Positions 12,471 through 25,834 of a stretch of 64,000 nucleotides of DNA are shown piece after piece. A program made the position numbers and the translations under genes. The notes under the pieces are model-generated. The model ran no database searches. It was not told where the DNA came from and worked only from the letters and a program-made list of their open reading frames with translations. The DNA comes from Tribonema minus (taxonomy: Eukaryota > Sar > Xanthophyceae > Tribonematales > Tribonemataceae), in the NCBI GenBank assembly GCA_017506865.1, contig JAFCMP010000544.1, forward strand, positions 1-64,000. The letters run 5' to 3'. How positions within the stretch are numbered: the stretch's first letter is position 1; each line of letters begins with the position of its first letter.

Positions 12471-13491
12471 GCAAGTATGTCAGTTGCTGAGGGCGTCAAC
12501 GTAGTCAAGCCGCCTGATTTAACAGCAGAACATGTTGTTCAGGCTGAAGGCCAACGAGCACATGAATACACTCAAACTGCGTAGGCAATGATGTGCTGAT
12601 TGGTGTGTTTAGATCTGTTTGCTAGAGCGTGACATTTCTTGCCAGCTGCGTGTCATTACACTTCTTGAACCAGTGTCAACGGCAAAGACACATGCCAATC
12701 TGCGTGCAACGACTTTTGACACTGAAATGTTCTACTCCACTGTCAAGTGTGATGACGATATATGCCCTGATGACAGCATTGTTCTACACATGTACTGTAA
12801 CACTACGGTACAAACGGTGTTCTTAACACGTGCCTACATTGCAAAGACTTTGACGTTTCTAATAATCAAGAACGACTACTGGAGCCGCTTCAGAACAATT
12901 GTGACGAAAGAAATGCACCGACTTGATGCTGAATGAAGGCAAGGATAACTGTTTGTACTGTCATTGTTAAAAAGCCTTCTAGTGCTGAGCATGACGTCGC
13001 CATGTACCGGATCTGACAGCAAAATACGGTCGTCAAGACTTACAATTTTAAATGCAATTAGAAACATACTTTTGAATCACTATTACAGCACATTACCGTA
13101 GGCATAGAGTGTATATGAAAACTGTACGAACCTTGCACCGCCGAGCAGCACGTGCAGTGTGACATATCCATGTCGGTGATGGAAGCTGTGGGAAGCAAGC
13201 ACGCAATGTTCGCATCATACCTAAGCATTGTGAGTAATGCGCTCGCTATGAAGATGCCCGATCCTGATCGCGTCCGACGTATCCTCTGGAAACACACCGT
13301 GCCATAACTGTGTGCTGCGTGTGACGCAGGGTGTGGGAGCGCGTAAAGACTGCTGGCTCGATGAGGTGATGCGTGCTGGCACCGATGGCCATCACGCCAT
13401 CATGCGACAGAGAAATGTATTGAGAGCACACCATGAAGATAAGGAATTCACAAATACACAACAACAACATCAACAACTACAACTCACCGGC

Positions 13492-14098
13492 GTTGCCGAG
13501 CTTCGCCAGGAGCGCCGTCTTGTCGTCTCGGTGCTGCTTCTGTGCCTCTCGCACCTGCTCCAGCTGTCTTAACAGAGAGGTCCAGTACGCCTTAACCTCC
13601 TCCGTGGTTGTGAGCCACTCATACCCAAGACCTTTCAGGGCGGCCAGCCACCACCAAAGGTATCTCTTTTTTCAACGCAGCTTCCTCATTTTCCTTATCT
13701 GCGATCTTCTGGTGTCAGCGCCGCCATCATTAGGGCCGGCTGCCAGCTGAAGAAGATCTGGAAGACAAGTCGCATGAACAGCAGCAGCTGAAGAAGGTCT
13801 GGAAGGCAAGTCGCATGAACAGCACCAGGCTGAGGAATTTGGTACATCAACAAGCAGCAATTTCTTCTATAATACAATGATTTGTTATAGACTGACCTGC
13901 GCGACGCTGTCTGCGGCGGCTCCTGGTCGACACAGGGAGCCGGTCTTGATGACGCTGTGTGCTGATGGACACGGGGAGCAGCAGCCTGTCTTTGAGGCCA
14001 GAAGTGTTCCTGGCGCAAGGCACGAGGCATGAGCCTGGCGCCACAAATCCCAAGGAGCCCCTCGCACAGGCGGCGAGCGCCAACACCAGCAGACGCAT
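13492..14098 (-). CDS. 5' exons with secretory/plastid-type leader, product unknown
   Basis: A start codon at 14098-14096 opens MRLLVLALAACARGSLGFVAPG, a hydrophobic signal sequence followed by Phe-Val-Ala-Pro. The exon ends at a GT donor after 13897 and is followed by Arg/Ser-rich sequence, as in a transit peptide. Further downstream, 13640-13492 reads as a clean helical exon (LTTTEEVKAYWTSLLRQLEQ, then VREAQKQHRDDKTALLAKLG) ending at a donor (gtgagt). A linking exon near 13790-13680 is less sure and contains a 41-base tandem repeat. This may be a small separate gene or the N-terminal part of the NTPase gene downstream on the same strand. The signal-peptide reading is my inference from hydrophobicity; no family is recognised. 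Confidence 0.42.
13745..13826. repeat. 41-bp tandem duplication
   Basis: The unit beginning AGCTGAAGAAG occurs at 13745 and again at 13786 with two or three changes. Confidence 0.75.
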
Positions 14099-14279
14099 GG
14101 GTGGGTTCTTGGACTGTTCTGTATGCATGGGATGATGATGCATGCACAGAGCCTTTTTGTTGGGGAATAAACAACGCACAGTTGAACTTTCCACGTGAAC
14201 TCTTTCTCTCTCTCTCCACAAGACCCTGCCTTACGGTCTGATTCAGCGACGCAGGCGCTGGCGGCTGGGGCTTGGGCGA

Positions 14280-14810
14280 GAGCCGAGGGGACTGGCGAAT
14301 TACCTCTGGGGTCGCCGCCGCCGTACCAGAAGCCGCAGCAGCAATACCAGCAGCGTCGGGAGCAGCATCAGAAGCACCGACAGCACCAACAGCAGCAGCA
14401 GCATCAGCAGCAGCACCACCAGACTTCGGCCTGATGGCGCTCAGGATGCTACATCCACTCCTCGGGAGTGTTGCTCACATGCAGACGACGGAGCTCGTGG
14501 CTGGATTGCGGTTGTGGGATGACGCCAGCTGCAGCAGCGCTGGCAGCTCAGGATGGACCTATGAAGTGGAGCGGGCTTGCAGTGTCGGCAGCGGCATACA
14601 GAGGCACTATCATGTCCAGGATTGCTACATCCACTCCCCGAGAGTGTGCTCAGATGTGGGGGACAGAGCAAGGGGCCGGTGCGCGCTTGTGGGATTGCTG
14701 CTAGCAACAGCAGCGTTCAGGGCAGCGCTAGGGATTGGAGCGCGCTTGTGGACTCTGGCTGCAGCAGCAGCAGCAGCAGCAGCAGCATCAGCAGGACCTG
14801 CATTCGTTCC
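14280..14810. repeat. CAG-rich and degenerate ~175-bp repeats
   Basis: Runs of CAG/GCA (14325-14420 and 14758-14790) surround two degenerate copies of a segment containing CTACATCCACTCC (14450 and 14624). Open frames here are products of the repeats (poly-Ala, poly-Gln) and are not supported as genes. Confidence 0.6.
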
Positions 14811-15509
14811 GCACCTGCAGAGGCACTTTCTTGGGGCCTATGAATTAATGGCGCCTATGATCGCTTCAACTACTCCTTTGGAGTGTTGCCCGTATCAGCA
14901 TGCAAGGGGGGGCTGGAGCGCGTCAAGCCTGCACGCATAAAAGCAACTATATTTCTATCCCAGTGTACCTCTGAGGTGATGGTACTGTGCTGGTAGATCA
15001 CTTTCTGGGCCGAAACACAGCACTCTGATCCATCTCTTTGTTTGAAAAGATCATGGGGTCGCTGCGACCGCTTCAACTGCGAATTGTTTGCAGTGCGTCC
15101 CCAGGAGGCTACACAGAGGGCCCTCAACTAATGCATGCATAGATGGGATACTGACTGTAGTGCACATATAGAAAGTGCTAGCATGTATAGACAAGTACCT
15201 ACTCTGTCTAGACACTGACTAGATGTGCATACACAGACTATACACTAATCTACTAGATGTGTGCATACATAGATTCATGTGTAGAAACACTGTGTCATGT
15301 TCTTGCGCTCAGCGACTACCACAGCGCGTCTCGCCTTGACAGACAACTCCCCCCCACACACCAACATGAAACCTCGACCCTCCACAGCCCACTCACACAC
15401 CCCGCACACTACTAGTAGACGCAATTCCCGGCCCTGACCCTGCCACCGTGACACCCATTCACTGCATGAGTGCACCGCTCCGGTCAAAATTGAAGCTGAA
15501 ATTGCCTTT

Positions 15510-15870
15510 CATGCCCCCAGTGCTCTGGACCTGACGGTTCCAAGTGCCAGCGCTGCGCTGATGGCTGCGCTCAGGCTGATGGCGCGGTCATGCCGACCAC
15601 ACTCACGCCGCCTTCGCCGCAGGCGCGCGAGGTGCCAGGCATGGAGGCCGCGGCGATCCGGCGCTGCGACATGCACGGGCTCGCGCCGGAGGCGGCGCTG
15701 CTGGCGGCGCAGCCGGCAGCGCAATTCGCAGAGGTGCAAAGCGTGGAGGCACGCGTCCGCCAACTCGACGGCGCTGCGCTGGCGCGGTCGGTCACGCGCG
15801 GCAATGCTGGCGCGGTCGGTCGCGCTTATGAATGCGCGCGACGACTGCGTCCTGGCAGCTGAGAGTGCTC
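15510..15870 (+). CDS. Weak GC-rich ORF, hypothetical
   Basis: A local GC-rich island with open frames on both strands. The most protein-like one is 15590-15862 on the plus strand (AREVPGMEAAAIRR, LARSVTRGNAGAVGRA). A 20-base GCGGTCGGTCACGCGCG-like unit is partly repeated near 15785-15825. No family is recognised and the frame may be an accident of composition. Confidence 0.2.
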
Positions 15871-18800
15871 ATGACTATGCTTCGCTGCGCCCGCTTTCAT
15901 GATCATATGCGATAACTTGAAGATGGCCGCGTCAGAGCGGTCGGGGTGCTCGCCGAGCTGCTGACGCCGGGATGACACAAGGAACACCATGCTGCAGCAT
16001 GCGCGGCGCGTGGGGCAACGATTGCCGAGTCTGCGATCATTGAGGGCAACTGAAGACTTCAGAGGTCATGAGGTGTACATACTATACATGTATGAGTATG
16101 ACATAGTGTTGGTGTGAGGGCCTTCCAGCTGAGCCACAATCATCACCGGATTAAGTTCGGCTCCTGTGTGCGCGAATTTCATTGCAACTGGTAAGCAGAA
16201 CAATGGTCGATGGCACGCCTGCACCTGGTCCAGCTGCCAATTCAGTGCCCATGGGCAGCTGGACTGCCTTCAATTCAGATTGCTTACACTGATTGCTATT
16301 GGTTCTATGCTGCACGCTGACAAGCTTGTCGTTATTAACGCCCTGCCGAGCGGTGTGGTTTAGACAGTGGCCTTTTCTTGGGCCCAGGGTCTTCCCAACT
16401 GTGGGAGCCTAAATCTTGAACACAGCTTCAACTTGAAGTTGAATGTGAAGTCCTGATTTGAGCTCATGGACCTGTGCCCTGAGAGTACGAGGACCACTGC
16501 AGCATGCTAATGCCTCGATGCGGAGGTAGTGTACCCACCGGCCTCCGTAGGGCATTTATGAATACAAGTCCATAAGTACTCACAAGTGCTGTTGCGCTTC
16601 ATGATGCTCTCCCGAACTTGTTCCGCCGTGTCGTTGCGTGGGTCATTCACAGAAGAACTTGGTTGCAATGAAGCACTTGAAGCATGTGGGAGCTGCGAAC
16701 TCTACTGTAGACTAGCATGTGATGCGGCTTGCGCTACTCAGGCAGTAGGTTTCAAGTCTTCAATCGCAAGATTTTGCAGCAGCTGCCTACTACCTAGTAG
16801 CCTCAGCTGGTGATGCACATGACCAGGTCACCAGGAGAGACGTCGGCCTGCAACACGCGCCTCATACCTCATTTGGTCGCTAATGGCTATAGTTTCTCTG
16901 GCTTGGAGCCCTCAGACGGAAGAGACAGAGCTCTCGGTTCATACTGCCCGTATCCCGAACCTCCTCGCGCGACCTTGAAGTTCAAACCTTGAAGTTGACC
17001 CCAGCACTTGCACTTCCGGGCAGGGCCCCCTCAACGGAAAAGGAAGTTGTCGGCGTGGGCGAGGCAGATATCAGGAGACATATGCTCACTAAACTTCTCA
17101 GAGAAATCACAAGCAGTGCGTACGAGATGGCAGCGAAGGAACGCTAGGGCTGCAGAAGGAGGTGTGTGCAGCACGGCGTCAGGTACGTGCTGTCAGCTGC
17201 AATTATATAGGACACATCGTGAGAAATGTTTCAGGGACTCGAGGCTGAAAAGAGCTTCACATCTTTTTCACTTGATTTATGTATTATTACCGCAGCAACC
17301 TCGAGGCGTCCGTTGATAATTTGCGGATTGACCATGTCTCAACAAATTCCCTCCAAGGCTTTTAGGCGATTTGTTGTTAAAATTCGCATTTTCCATAAAA
17401 GATGCCCCAGAGCCTGCAGCTCATTGTTGAGCTTGCTATGCGCGGTGCAGTCTGAGACAGCGATGTCTGCACAGTGTCATATAATGATTGCTAATTTGCA
17501 AGCTGTACTCAAGTTGGTCACTGCACTCACTGACAGTCTGCAGCTATCATAATGATAGTAGAGAGCTTGTGCGCAGTGTCACTTAGCAGGGTGGCCGTCT
17601 CCTTCTGAGGTGCGAGGATGCCATATGCAGATTATCGTTGCGCACGAAAGCATCGATTTCGCTGAGTGCTTGCTTTATGCTGATCAGCAGCAACTATTAA
17701 TTTTAAAAAACGAATCAAAAAATCCGAGTCGTAGAGCTCTAGTGACAAGGGATGGTTTGCCGCGAGTGCCTTCCACCATTGACCGTGATCGCCGCTGCTG
17801 CAGTCATTAGCCACGAGCCAAACAGTGCCACCATATCCACAGTAGGCAAAATAGTATTACTAGTATCACACACGTCCAGGCCTATGAGTTCAACGAATTT
17901 CAAAGTTCAACGTTAATCAGTATGGTGCTGATTTAATCTAGTGCATTCAGACTCCCGACCTCCGCTGTGCGGCATTTTGCTCACTGACAGCTAGGCTAGC
18001 AGTGGCACCTCGAACATGGAAACTTAAAGTTTGTTGAACTAACTGAAAGTCTTGTCAAATTGAATGAGCAGTTGAAAATCTGGAATCCCCAAAGTAAGGT
18101 CACAGCACACTCAGTCTGTCAGGGTTGGGGGGGTCCACAACAGTTTTGAAGTTCTGTAACAACAGTTGTTACTGTAACTGTTACAGTGTCTCCGGGACTC
18201 CCTCAGATCTCAAGCACTGCACTCAGTCTGGACCTGGTCCAATGGACCTCAATGGTTCTGTAAGAGACACCCTCTGAGTCAGGCTGTTTTTAATTTTGCA
18301 AGCCTAGTAGTACGTAGGCATTGGAACTGCAGGAAATACAGAGCGCACTGCAGCCACAGTAACGGGTTAGCTACTAGTAAGCGTCAGATCCTCATTGAGC
18401 TGAGCATATCGCTGGCGCGGGAGTTGGCGGAGCGCGTCATGGCGTACACACGCGGAGCGCGAATGCTGGGCTGTGTTGCAGCGCCGGTATCCAAGCTCCT
18501 AGGGCCTAGCGCAGACTAGGCTGCTGCGTTGACGCAAGCTTTTTGATTGCATAGGCAACCCGGCCTCCCTCGGGCCTTTATAAATACAAGTCCATACGTA
18601 CTGGGGACTGCAAGTCTTAGACTTAGTCTCAGACAGACAGGAAGATCGTCAAGGTGTGTGACACACTGTGTGTTCTACCACCCCTGACCCACCCTAGCCT
18701 GAGGGTGCCACTGGTCACTGGCAGATTCTGAGAAGTAGAAACCACTTGTAAAACATCAGCGACGATGAAGTAAGGAAAAACAACCAACTCACGAATAATC

Positions 18801-20542
18801 AAGTTGAATGAATAACTCATGAAAGCGTAGCAGGCATACCAAACACCTAGTTATAATAGCTATAATAGCAATATGGTGTTCATATTATGATAGATGCGCA
18901 GCAGTTGCCAGTGTGCACCCAGGTGTTGTCGATACATTGTCAATGCGGTGCATTTGACGGCTGCATACGATCGCCACGCCTCTGCGGCGAGTCTCCGAGA
19001 GTCCTTTGCTTGCAGGAGGCCAGGCCCTGTGGAGCACCTTGTGCCGCGCCTGTCAGTAACTGTTGCGGAGGCGCAGCGGCTTCTGCTCCTCGGGCGTATG
19101 TGCGTCCAGTACAGTAATTCCCGCCTCTTCTGCAGCAGCAGGTACCGCCTTGCAATGAGAGCGGCCGCCCCAAGCCCCTGCAGTGCCTAATAGTAATACG
19201 GCGCGCATGTTACGCCGCGCGGCGCTGATGCCGGTGCGTGGTCGCGTAGGCACGTGCCGCCACCGCTGCCGAGCTCGCCGCACCTGGTCTAGTGCCGCTG
19301 CCTTTCAAATTCCGATATGGCACGCGGCGCTGCCGCTGTGTTATGTAACATCGATGTTGTTTGGGCATCACGATGATCAGGCGTGCCGGTCCAAACATGA
19401 TCGTCATTCCGCAACTTCATAATGAAGTCTTTGTCTCCTTGACATTGTCGGAGGACCTGGTGCCGCGCAGCAAAATTTTGACTGGCACCAGCTGGCAAAT
19501 TGAATTTGAAATTGAATTTGCACTAGTAGCCGGTATAACTAGTCTATTAAACTAAATATCCAATAATTTCAATTCAATTTCAAAATTAGTCACTGATTGG
19601 CAATCGGGCGTTGTGATGCAGTGCACTGGCAGTATAACAGGTACTGTTGCTGACGGTCACTGTGACAGCCACTGTGGTCCTGATTGATTTTGTGAGCGCA
19701 GTTTCAGAATCTACCAGACTGAGTAATTTTAATTACAGTGTATTATCAAATGCTTGCAACATGCGGCTTTTAAGTTAGGCTAGTAGGTAGTACGGTAACC
19801 ACTGCAGACCATGGTCAGCAGAACACGAAAACGCCAATTCTTGATGATACATTGTGAGCTTTGCCAAGGTTCTTGAAAAAAAAAATGTGCCGCGTGGACT
19901 GACCCGGGTACCCATGGCATGCCATTGGCTCTCCAAGAGTCTTTGAACAAAATTGACAATAAATTAAATTCAGAATCAATTTTTTCAATAAGTGGGGGGC
20001 CGCCGGGTGGGGTGGAAGGTGGAAGGTCCGACTCTGTAGGGCTTCCCCACCAGCTTGTCATCAAGCGTCCCTCAACTTGAAGGCTTGTCAATGAAATCAT
20101 CAATCTATCGTTTTTTTTGCCCCCCCTCTCCTAATTGAAGACTCTCTTGTTTTTCAAAAATTTGATGAGTGAATATATTTATTTATTTATTTATAAAAAT
20201 TGTAAACTGATCAAATTATCAATTGTATGCCCCTCTAAGGCTCTCTTGTTTTTCAAAATGAGCAAATATTTATAAACTGCATACATGCTGTGGTGCTCCT
20301 GGTTTTACCGCTGAGCTTGTGCCAGGATACCACAATACTCACGCAAACTCAGATAGCAAAAAAAAACCTTCAACTTCAAGTTGCTTATCTGAGGTTGGTC
20401 AATTGACCCCCTGGAGATATCCATGCCGCAACTAGTCGCACTGCGCCCAAAAGGTTGGACACGGTGATGCACTGATGCACGGCAGGCTCTGCACGGCACT
20501 GCCAGGCAGGCTCTCGAGCATGAGCTCAGCCTGGCTCTCGGA

Positions 20543-20567
20543 CCCTAACCCTAATCCTAACCCTACA
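20543..20567. repeat. Telomere-like interstitial tract
   Basis: CCCTAACCCTAATCCTAACC and following bases form about four CCCTAA units, matching the TTAGGG-type telomere repeat used by many protists, stramenopiles and haptophytes. Confidence 0.7.
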
Positions 20568-23096
20568 CACACCCCAACCGGTCGGCAAAACTGCTCGCGT
20601 AAAAAGTCGGTAAAACTAAGCATTCGCCGACGGCTATACGCGCAAGCATTCGAGCATAGGCGGCAGCAAACATGCGTAAACGGTTTGATCGCGCGGGGGG
20701 GGGGGGGGGCGGGCTTCCTTTTTCTTTTTTCTTTCGCAACCCTCCTTGGGGGGGGGGGCAAGACTGCCGGCTATAGCCACACTCCAAAACCCAGCCTGCT
20801 ATAGCCTACGGACCTGCTCCTGAAGTGAAGTGGAGGAGAGCTGCTGCCGGACCCGCTGCTGCTGCTGCTGTTTCGAGGGCAGGTGTGTCGCAGCAGAATC
20901 TGATTCTTCTTTTTTTCAGGCATTGTCAATTAGAGCTTCTTGTGGACGTCGCTATCAGATGGCATCAGATGGCCCAGTCTGCCAATGGCGTCAGTGTGCA
21001 GCTTTTTCTTACTAAAAGGAAGACACTGTCAGGAGCTAAGCCGTGGCGGAACTACCTAGGTACAGCAGGTCACGATCAGGTTTCGTATTACTAAGATGAT
21101 GCGTGCACTCAGTCTGGCAGTTTGTCACCTCTGGGCACAGGCCTGCTTTGTCAATGATTTCAGATCCGGTTTTAAAGTTCGAAGATAAATTCAATTTAAA
21201 TTATCAAGTTATTGCCAATAGTATTCGTCCTCACGCTCTGTTGACAAATGTGTTGATCTGCCCCTCAACGTGGCCTCCTAGCAGCGATTTGTCGCAGTAT
21301 TGCTTTGTAACTCACTTTGGTAAGAGGTCCACCGTTTTGTCGCAGCGCGCGACTCGGGATGGCCGACAGCATGACAATGTCGTTTTCGTTGCCGACTCAG
21401 ATGAGATTTAATCCTTGATTATACTTAATGAAATGCGCGTTTCCGCTCTGGATACGCTCAGTCTGCTCGCTTTCAAATTGCACTCTCTTAGACTATCGTA
21501 ACGGATAGTATGTATTACAGGACCTGGCGTTCAACTGACAGTGTGTCGGATCATCATAGTATTACTCGTCTTTTCAGTGCACTGTGCGGAAACGAAACGG
21601 ATAGACTCTGAGTTTATGACTCAGAAACCGCGTTGCAAGTGCGCACGAGAGATAACTCGAGCGATCTGATCATTGACAAGTCACCTCGTTCACATCAAGC
21701 AATCTGATCAAGTTGCCTCGTTCATATTGCAGCAGGCTTCTAAAAGGTTTGAATTGCGAAAAGCGGGACCTGACAGTGTATTCAAAACGGGACGTCGAAC
21801 TCTGCAAACAGACTTCTCTGCATTGTGATGAGAAATAAATTATTGGAAAAAAGTTTTTTTTCTTCTTAGGATCTTGAGATATACCATGTTGAACTTGGAC
21901 TTGAACTTTAAACCTCAACCATGAAGTTTTACAGAAGTTCAACTCCAGGTTGAAGTTTGAAATAAGCTCAGTGCTCACCATGGTATCCTGACCAACTTCA
22001 ACACTGGTCTCTTCACCTAGTAACTTGAACATAATGTTGAATTTTAGCAGCGAACGCTGGCAGGGTTCAACCAGACTTCGCCAAGCCAGACTTTGCCAAA
22101 GTGGTTTGACTCATCGGATGCTGCGTTCCGTTTTTCCAATTCCGGTCCTGTTTTTCGCAATTCAATCCTCTTAAGCACACGGTCTTTATATCCCTGCGTG
22201 CTTGACAACTTGAAGTTGAAGAACGCCGTCTGGACGACGATAACCATGGCTGAGCCGATTACCCCTCTCACAGACAGGCTGAATGACTGTCACAATAATT
22301 GCTAGGTTGATGCGACAGTCACTGGTGACACTGTGTCACTTCCTTCACAACTAGAATGCCCACCGACCACTTAGCGAGCCCCGGGCCGTTGCGGCCCGCT
22401 GCCTCCTCAGGAGGCTCGCTGACTTGAGCGGACTGGTTGTTACAACAATTGTGGCCCAGCCTGAGGGTCAGACAAGACTCCTGACCCGCGCTCCGCCTGC
22501 TATGCTACTGCTCGTAGGTGAGGAAAGGAGAACGCTACGGATAGCTCGTGCTAAACAACCTGGAGCCTCCATGTCGCCGCATGGATGGTTCAAAACCCGC
22601 TCATCACCTTCTGCACTACGCGCATTCAAGAGCGCTGTCACTAGCTGCTGAACCTCTGTGTTGGGCTGCCGGCTGGAGCTGGCCTACCGAACACGTGAGA
22701 CCTGTCCATACTGAACACCCATGCCTCGAACGCTGAAAGCCTTGCACACAGAAGTCTTTTGTCTACTGTGGTCATGGTGGCACTGTTTGACTCGTAGCCA
22801 ATGACTGCAGCAGCGGCGATTACGGTTATTGGTGGAAGGCACTTACGGTTAACCATCCCTTGTCACTAGAGCTCAACAATCTTTTTGATTCGTTTTTTGT
22901 TGAATACAATAACCATGCAAATCAAATACTTAGTCTATTAGGTTGTGTAATGCACCTCAAGTATACCCATTACGTATTCAATCGAAGCTCTTGTCTGACT
23001 CATCGGATAAGTTGTCAATGAGTACTAGTAGTATTAATGCTCTACGACGACACCTTTGCAATTTAAGAGCGTCCCCACGTCATGGATTATTATATT

Positions 23097-23418
23097 ATTA
23101 TAGTGTTATTATCAGTATAGTGCTATACATACATCCACTGCGCTGCTTTCACCACATCACGGTGCACCACATATACTGTGTCACTGATCAGGTGCACATG
23201 ACAATGTGTGCTTTCTGATCTTGGTTGTAAGCCGGACCGGCCCGGAGTCATGCAGGCATTATAGTGTTATTATCAGTATATTGCTATACATACATCCACT
23301 GCGCTGCTTTCACCACATCACGGTGCACCACTTATACTGTGTCACTGATCAGGTGCACATGACAATGTGTGCTTTCTGATCTCGGTTGTAAGCCGGACCG
23401 GCCCGGAGTCATGCAGGC
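23097..23418. repeat. 161-bp perfect-register tandem duplication
   Basis: The segment starting ATTATAGTGTTATTATCAGT at 23097 repeats exactly 161 bases later at 23258, ending CATGCAGGC at 23257 and 23418. Only a few substitutions separate the copies, so the duplication is recent. No coding function is seen. Confidence 0.93.
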
Positions 23419-24202
23419 ACTGGCACTGCCAGGCACTACGCCACCAGTGCACTGTGATAGCAGCCTGCCGCAGCGGCAGCACAGGAACTTCTTGAAGCAG
23501 GGGGCGCTGGTGTCACAATCATTATCGTGCAAAGGTGAAGAAGTGATCACTAATTTTTGCGGGATGCACAAAACGTAATAGTATGCGGAATAACGCTGAA
23601 ATTCCATCACGCGGGGGGCATCACTGACACCTTCCCCATAACTTTATCCTACTATTAGTAAGTTCTGAACCTCAGGCTGCCAGAACTTGCGAACATATTA
23701 TTACTTAACGCTCGACGATCTTTTTGATTCGTTTTTCATTAATGATTGTCACTTGGCAAGCTTCTGCCAGTGGGGCAACTTTGAATTAGAACTTCCAAGA
23801 GCATGTTGGCAGTGCGAATTTCAAATTTACTCGAGCCCTTCCTGAACCCAGGAAATTCAGTGCTCCATCATCATGCCATGATGGTATGATATGTCATCAC
23901 TTGCCGTGGCATCAATGATTGGCCGCTAACTGGACCAGGTGTCGTTGGCAAAGTCACACTGTCAGGTCATGGTGGCACTTACTCAGATCGGATCACACCA
24001 CCGTGTTGGTGACCATCAATCGAAATAGCAGGCGCATACGGCCAGACTGCCAGTGACCGAGAGACTGAGTGAGCCTCTGAGTGCTACTTGAATTTCATGA
24101 TTGTAATTATCTGTGTTGACTATAGTAGTTATAGTAAAAAAATTGATGTTAATGTGGCAGTCCTTTCCGGATTCAATTTGTCTTTCTTGCAGGTCCTGCG
24201 GC

Positions 24203-24300
24203 CATGGGCTCTTCCAAATCACTGCTGCCGCTGCCCAAGCTGCAGCAGCTGCTGCTGCTGTTGATGCTGCCCTGCCTGGTGCGGGCCACCAGGTCTTGAC
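24203..24300 (+). CDS. Signal-peptide exon of an unknown secreted protein
   Basis: ATG at 24203 follows a polypyrimidine-AG acceptor and encodes MGSSKSLLPLPKLQQ, then a run of seven Leu/Met residues ending CLVRA, a textbook signal peptide with an A-x-A-like cleavage region. The frame closes at TGA 24298-24300. A second open stretch, 24305-24466, encodes SDHELAEPQAVNAS and ends at a GT donor. Joining the two would need a 15-base intron, which is too short to believe, so the true splice is unclear. The Pro/Thr/Lys repeat exon downstream (25835-26045) could belong to the same secreted protein. Confidence 0.4.
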
Positions 24301-25834
24301 CTGTCAGTGACCACGAGTTGGCCGAGCCTCAGGCTGTGAATGCATCTATCAGTCCGCCGGAGCCCGAGTATCTGCTGGCTAGCGTGAGGAGCTCTTCCAT
24401 CAGCACCGTGCCTGGCATGTCTCCCGCCCGGAACTTGAAGCTGGCTACCACAGCACAGGTGCATTGCTCCGTGCTGTCAGTGAGGTAGTACACTCAATCT
24501 GGTTGATGCAGGCAATGTGATACCTGAAATTTGAGATGAAGTGCCACTCATTGACAACTTGACTGACCTGACAGTGAAGCACACATATTGGCGTAAACAT
24601 TCAATCTGGCTGTAGCTGGAGTGTTCACAGTGACTGACAGGTGCCTTGACATCCGATCAAGTACATGCTTTAGCTTCGTTCCCCCTCTACATTCAATCGA
24701 AGCCCTACTTCAGAATCTATTAGATGGTCACTGACAGGTACCTTGACATCCGATCGAGTACAAGCTTTAGCTTCGTTTACCCTCTACATACTACTTCTAT
24801 TAGATGTGATTGACTTCAAGTTGGCTGCTCATATCATTGGCAATGATGTATGCAATGCCATGCAATTTGGTTGGAACTGCAGTAAGTTGTTGTTCAATCA
24901 ACAACTGTAACAGTTTTCCGTTGTTGTTGACAGGTGTTGCCACAGTTGGAGCTTTGGAATCCCCTTGTGTTTGGCAACTGTTGCTTTTGGGCATTACATG
25001 CACTCAGTAGGCTACTAGTAGGATACCGTGGTGCACTTGCCACAATGTCAAACTGCAACAGTTTGAACTTCTTCCAAATGAAACGTCTATTTCAACACGA
25101 AGTGCTAGTGTTCATACAGCTGCACCCAGTCACAACTCCCCTGGGAATGGGGGGGGGGAGGGGCAGTGCGGCACCGTGGGCATTGCACCCTGCTCGCAGG
25201 CATGGCCTGTATGCAGACCATCTCTTAACAGACTCATGTGGGAGTGCATCAAAACCTTGTCAACTTACTGTGCAAGCTGTATTTCGTGACATCACATGTC
25301 ATTCTTCAAGTTGCCGTCAACAGCAAGAAGGTTTTTAAGTCACTTTAATAATATGTTTCTGATTCTTCTTCCGAGAACATTTGTAGCCAGCGTGACCTGA
25401 CCACGCTCCGTTCTCTTGAAAGCAGTACTGCTGTATAATGACGTGCAACTAGCATCAAAGACTTTCACGTAGAATTGCCGAGAAAGGGTGACAAACTGTG
25501 AGCGGAAGCAACAGCTGCTGCAGCCAGTGGACACGCACAAAGCTACAGGAAACAGGGTGGTGGACCAGGTGCATTGCATACCTTGTCAGATCTCTTCAAG
25601 TTGCTGCCAGTGACAGTGGACCTCTCGCCCGTTCTGGCAAATGCCGACGCGTACGTGCACCTACACTGAATGTGCTCATGAGCTTGGTGAACAAGGCATC
25701 AGATGAGCATCTGTCATGAGTTCTGCAGCTGCTCTTACTCTTGTTCTGAATTCTTGACAAGTGGACCACTGACCAATTGAATCGGTCTCATCCTGATCTG
25801 GCTTCTTTGATGTCTTGTTTGACTTGTCATTCAG

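Larger units (their letters stand above)
15900..24100. other. Long stretch without supported genes
   Basis: Mostly AT-richer intergenic sequence with short ORFs that show no domains. Contents noted: two ~40-base related segments with AATACAAGTCCATA (near 16541 and 18565), a (CCCTAA)-like tract (20543-20567), poly-G runs near 20697 and 20748, a 161-bp tandem duplication (23097-23418), and dispersed TTTTTGATTCGTTT elements (17701, 22862, 23705). Confidence 0.5.

Noticed and set aside
22580-22600. GGTTCAAAACCC as part of a tRNA T-arm
   Set aside because: No matching acceptor, D or anticodon arms could be folded around it by eye; a dedicated tRNA scan would settle this.
23097-23418. Possible CRISPR-like or satellite array
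   Set aside because: Only two contiguous copies without spacers.
24288-24305. A 15-base intron joining the signal-peptide exon to the next open stretch
   Set aside because: Too short for spliceosomal introns in a genome whose other introns here are 100-1,100 bases; more likely the real donor or frame is elsewhere.
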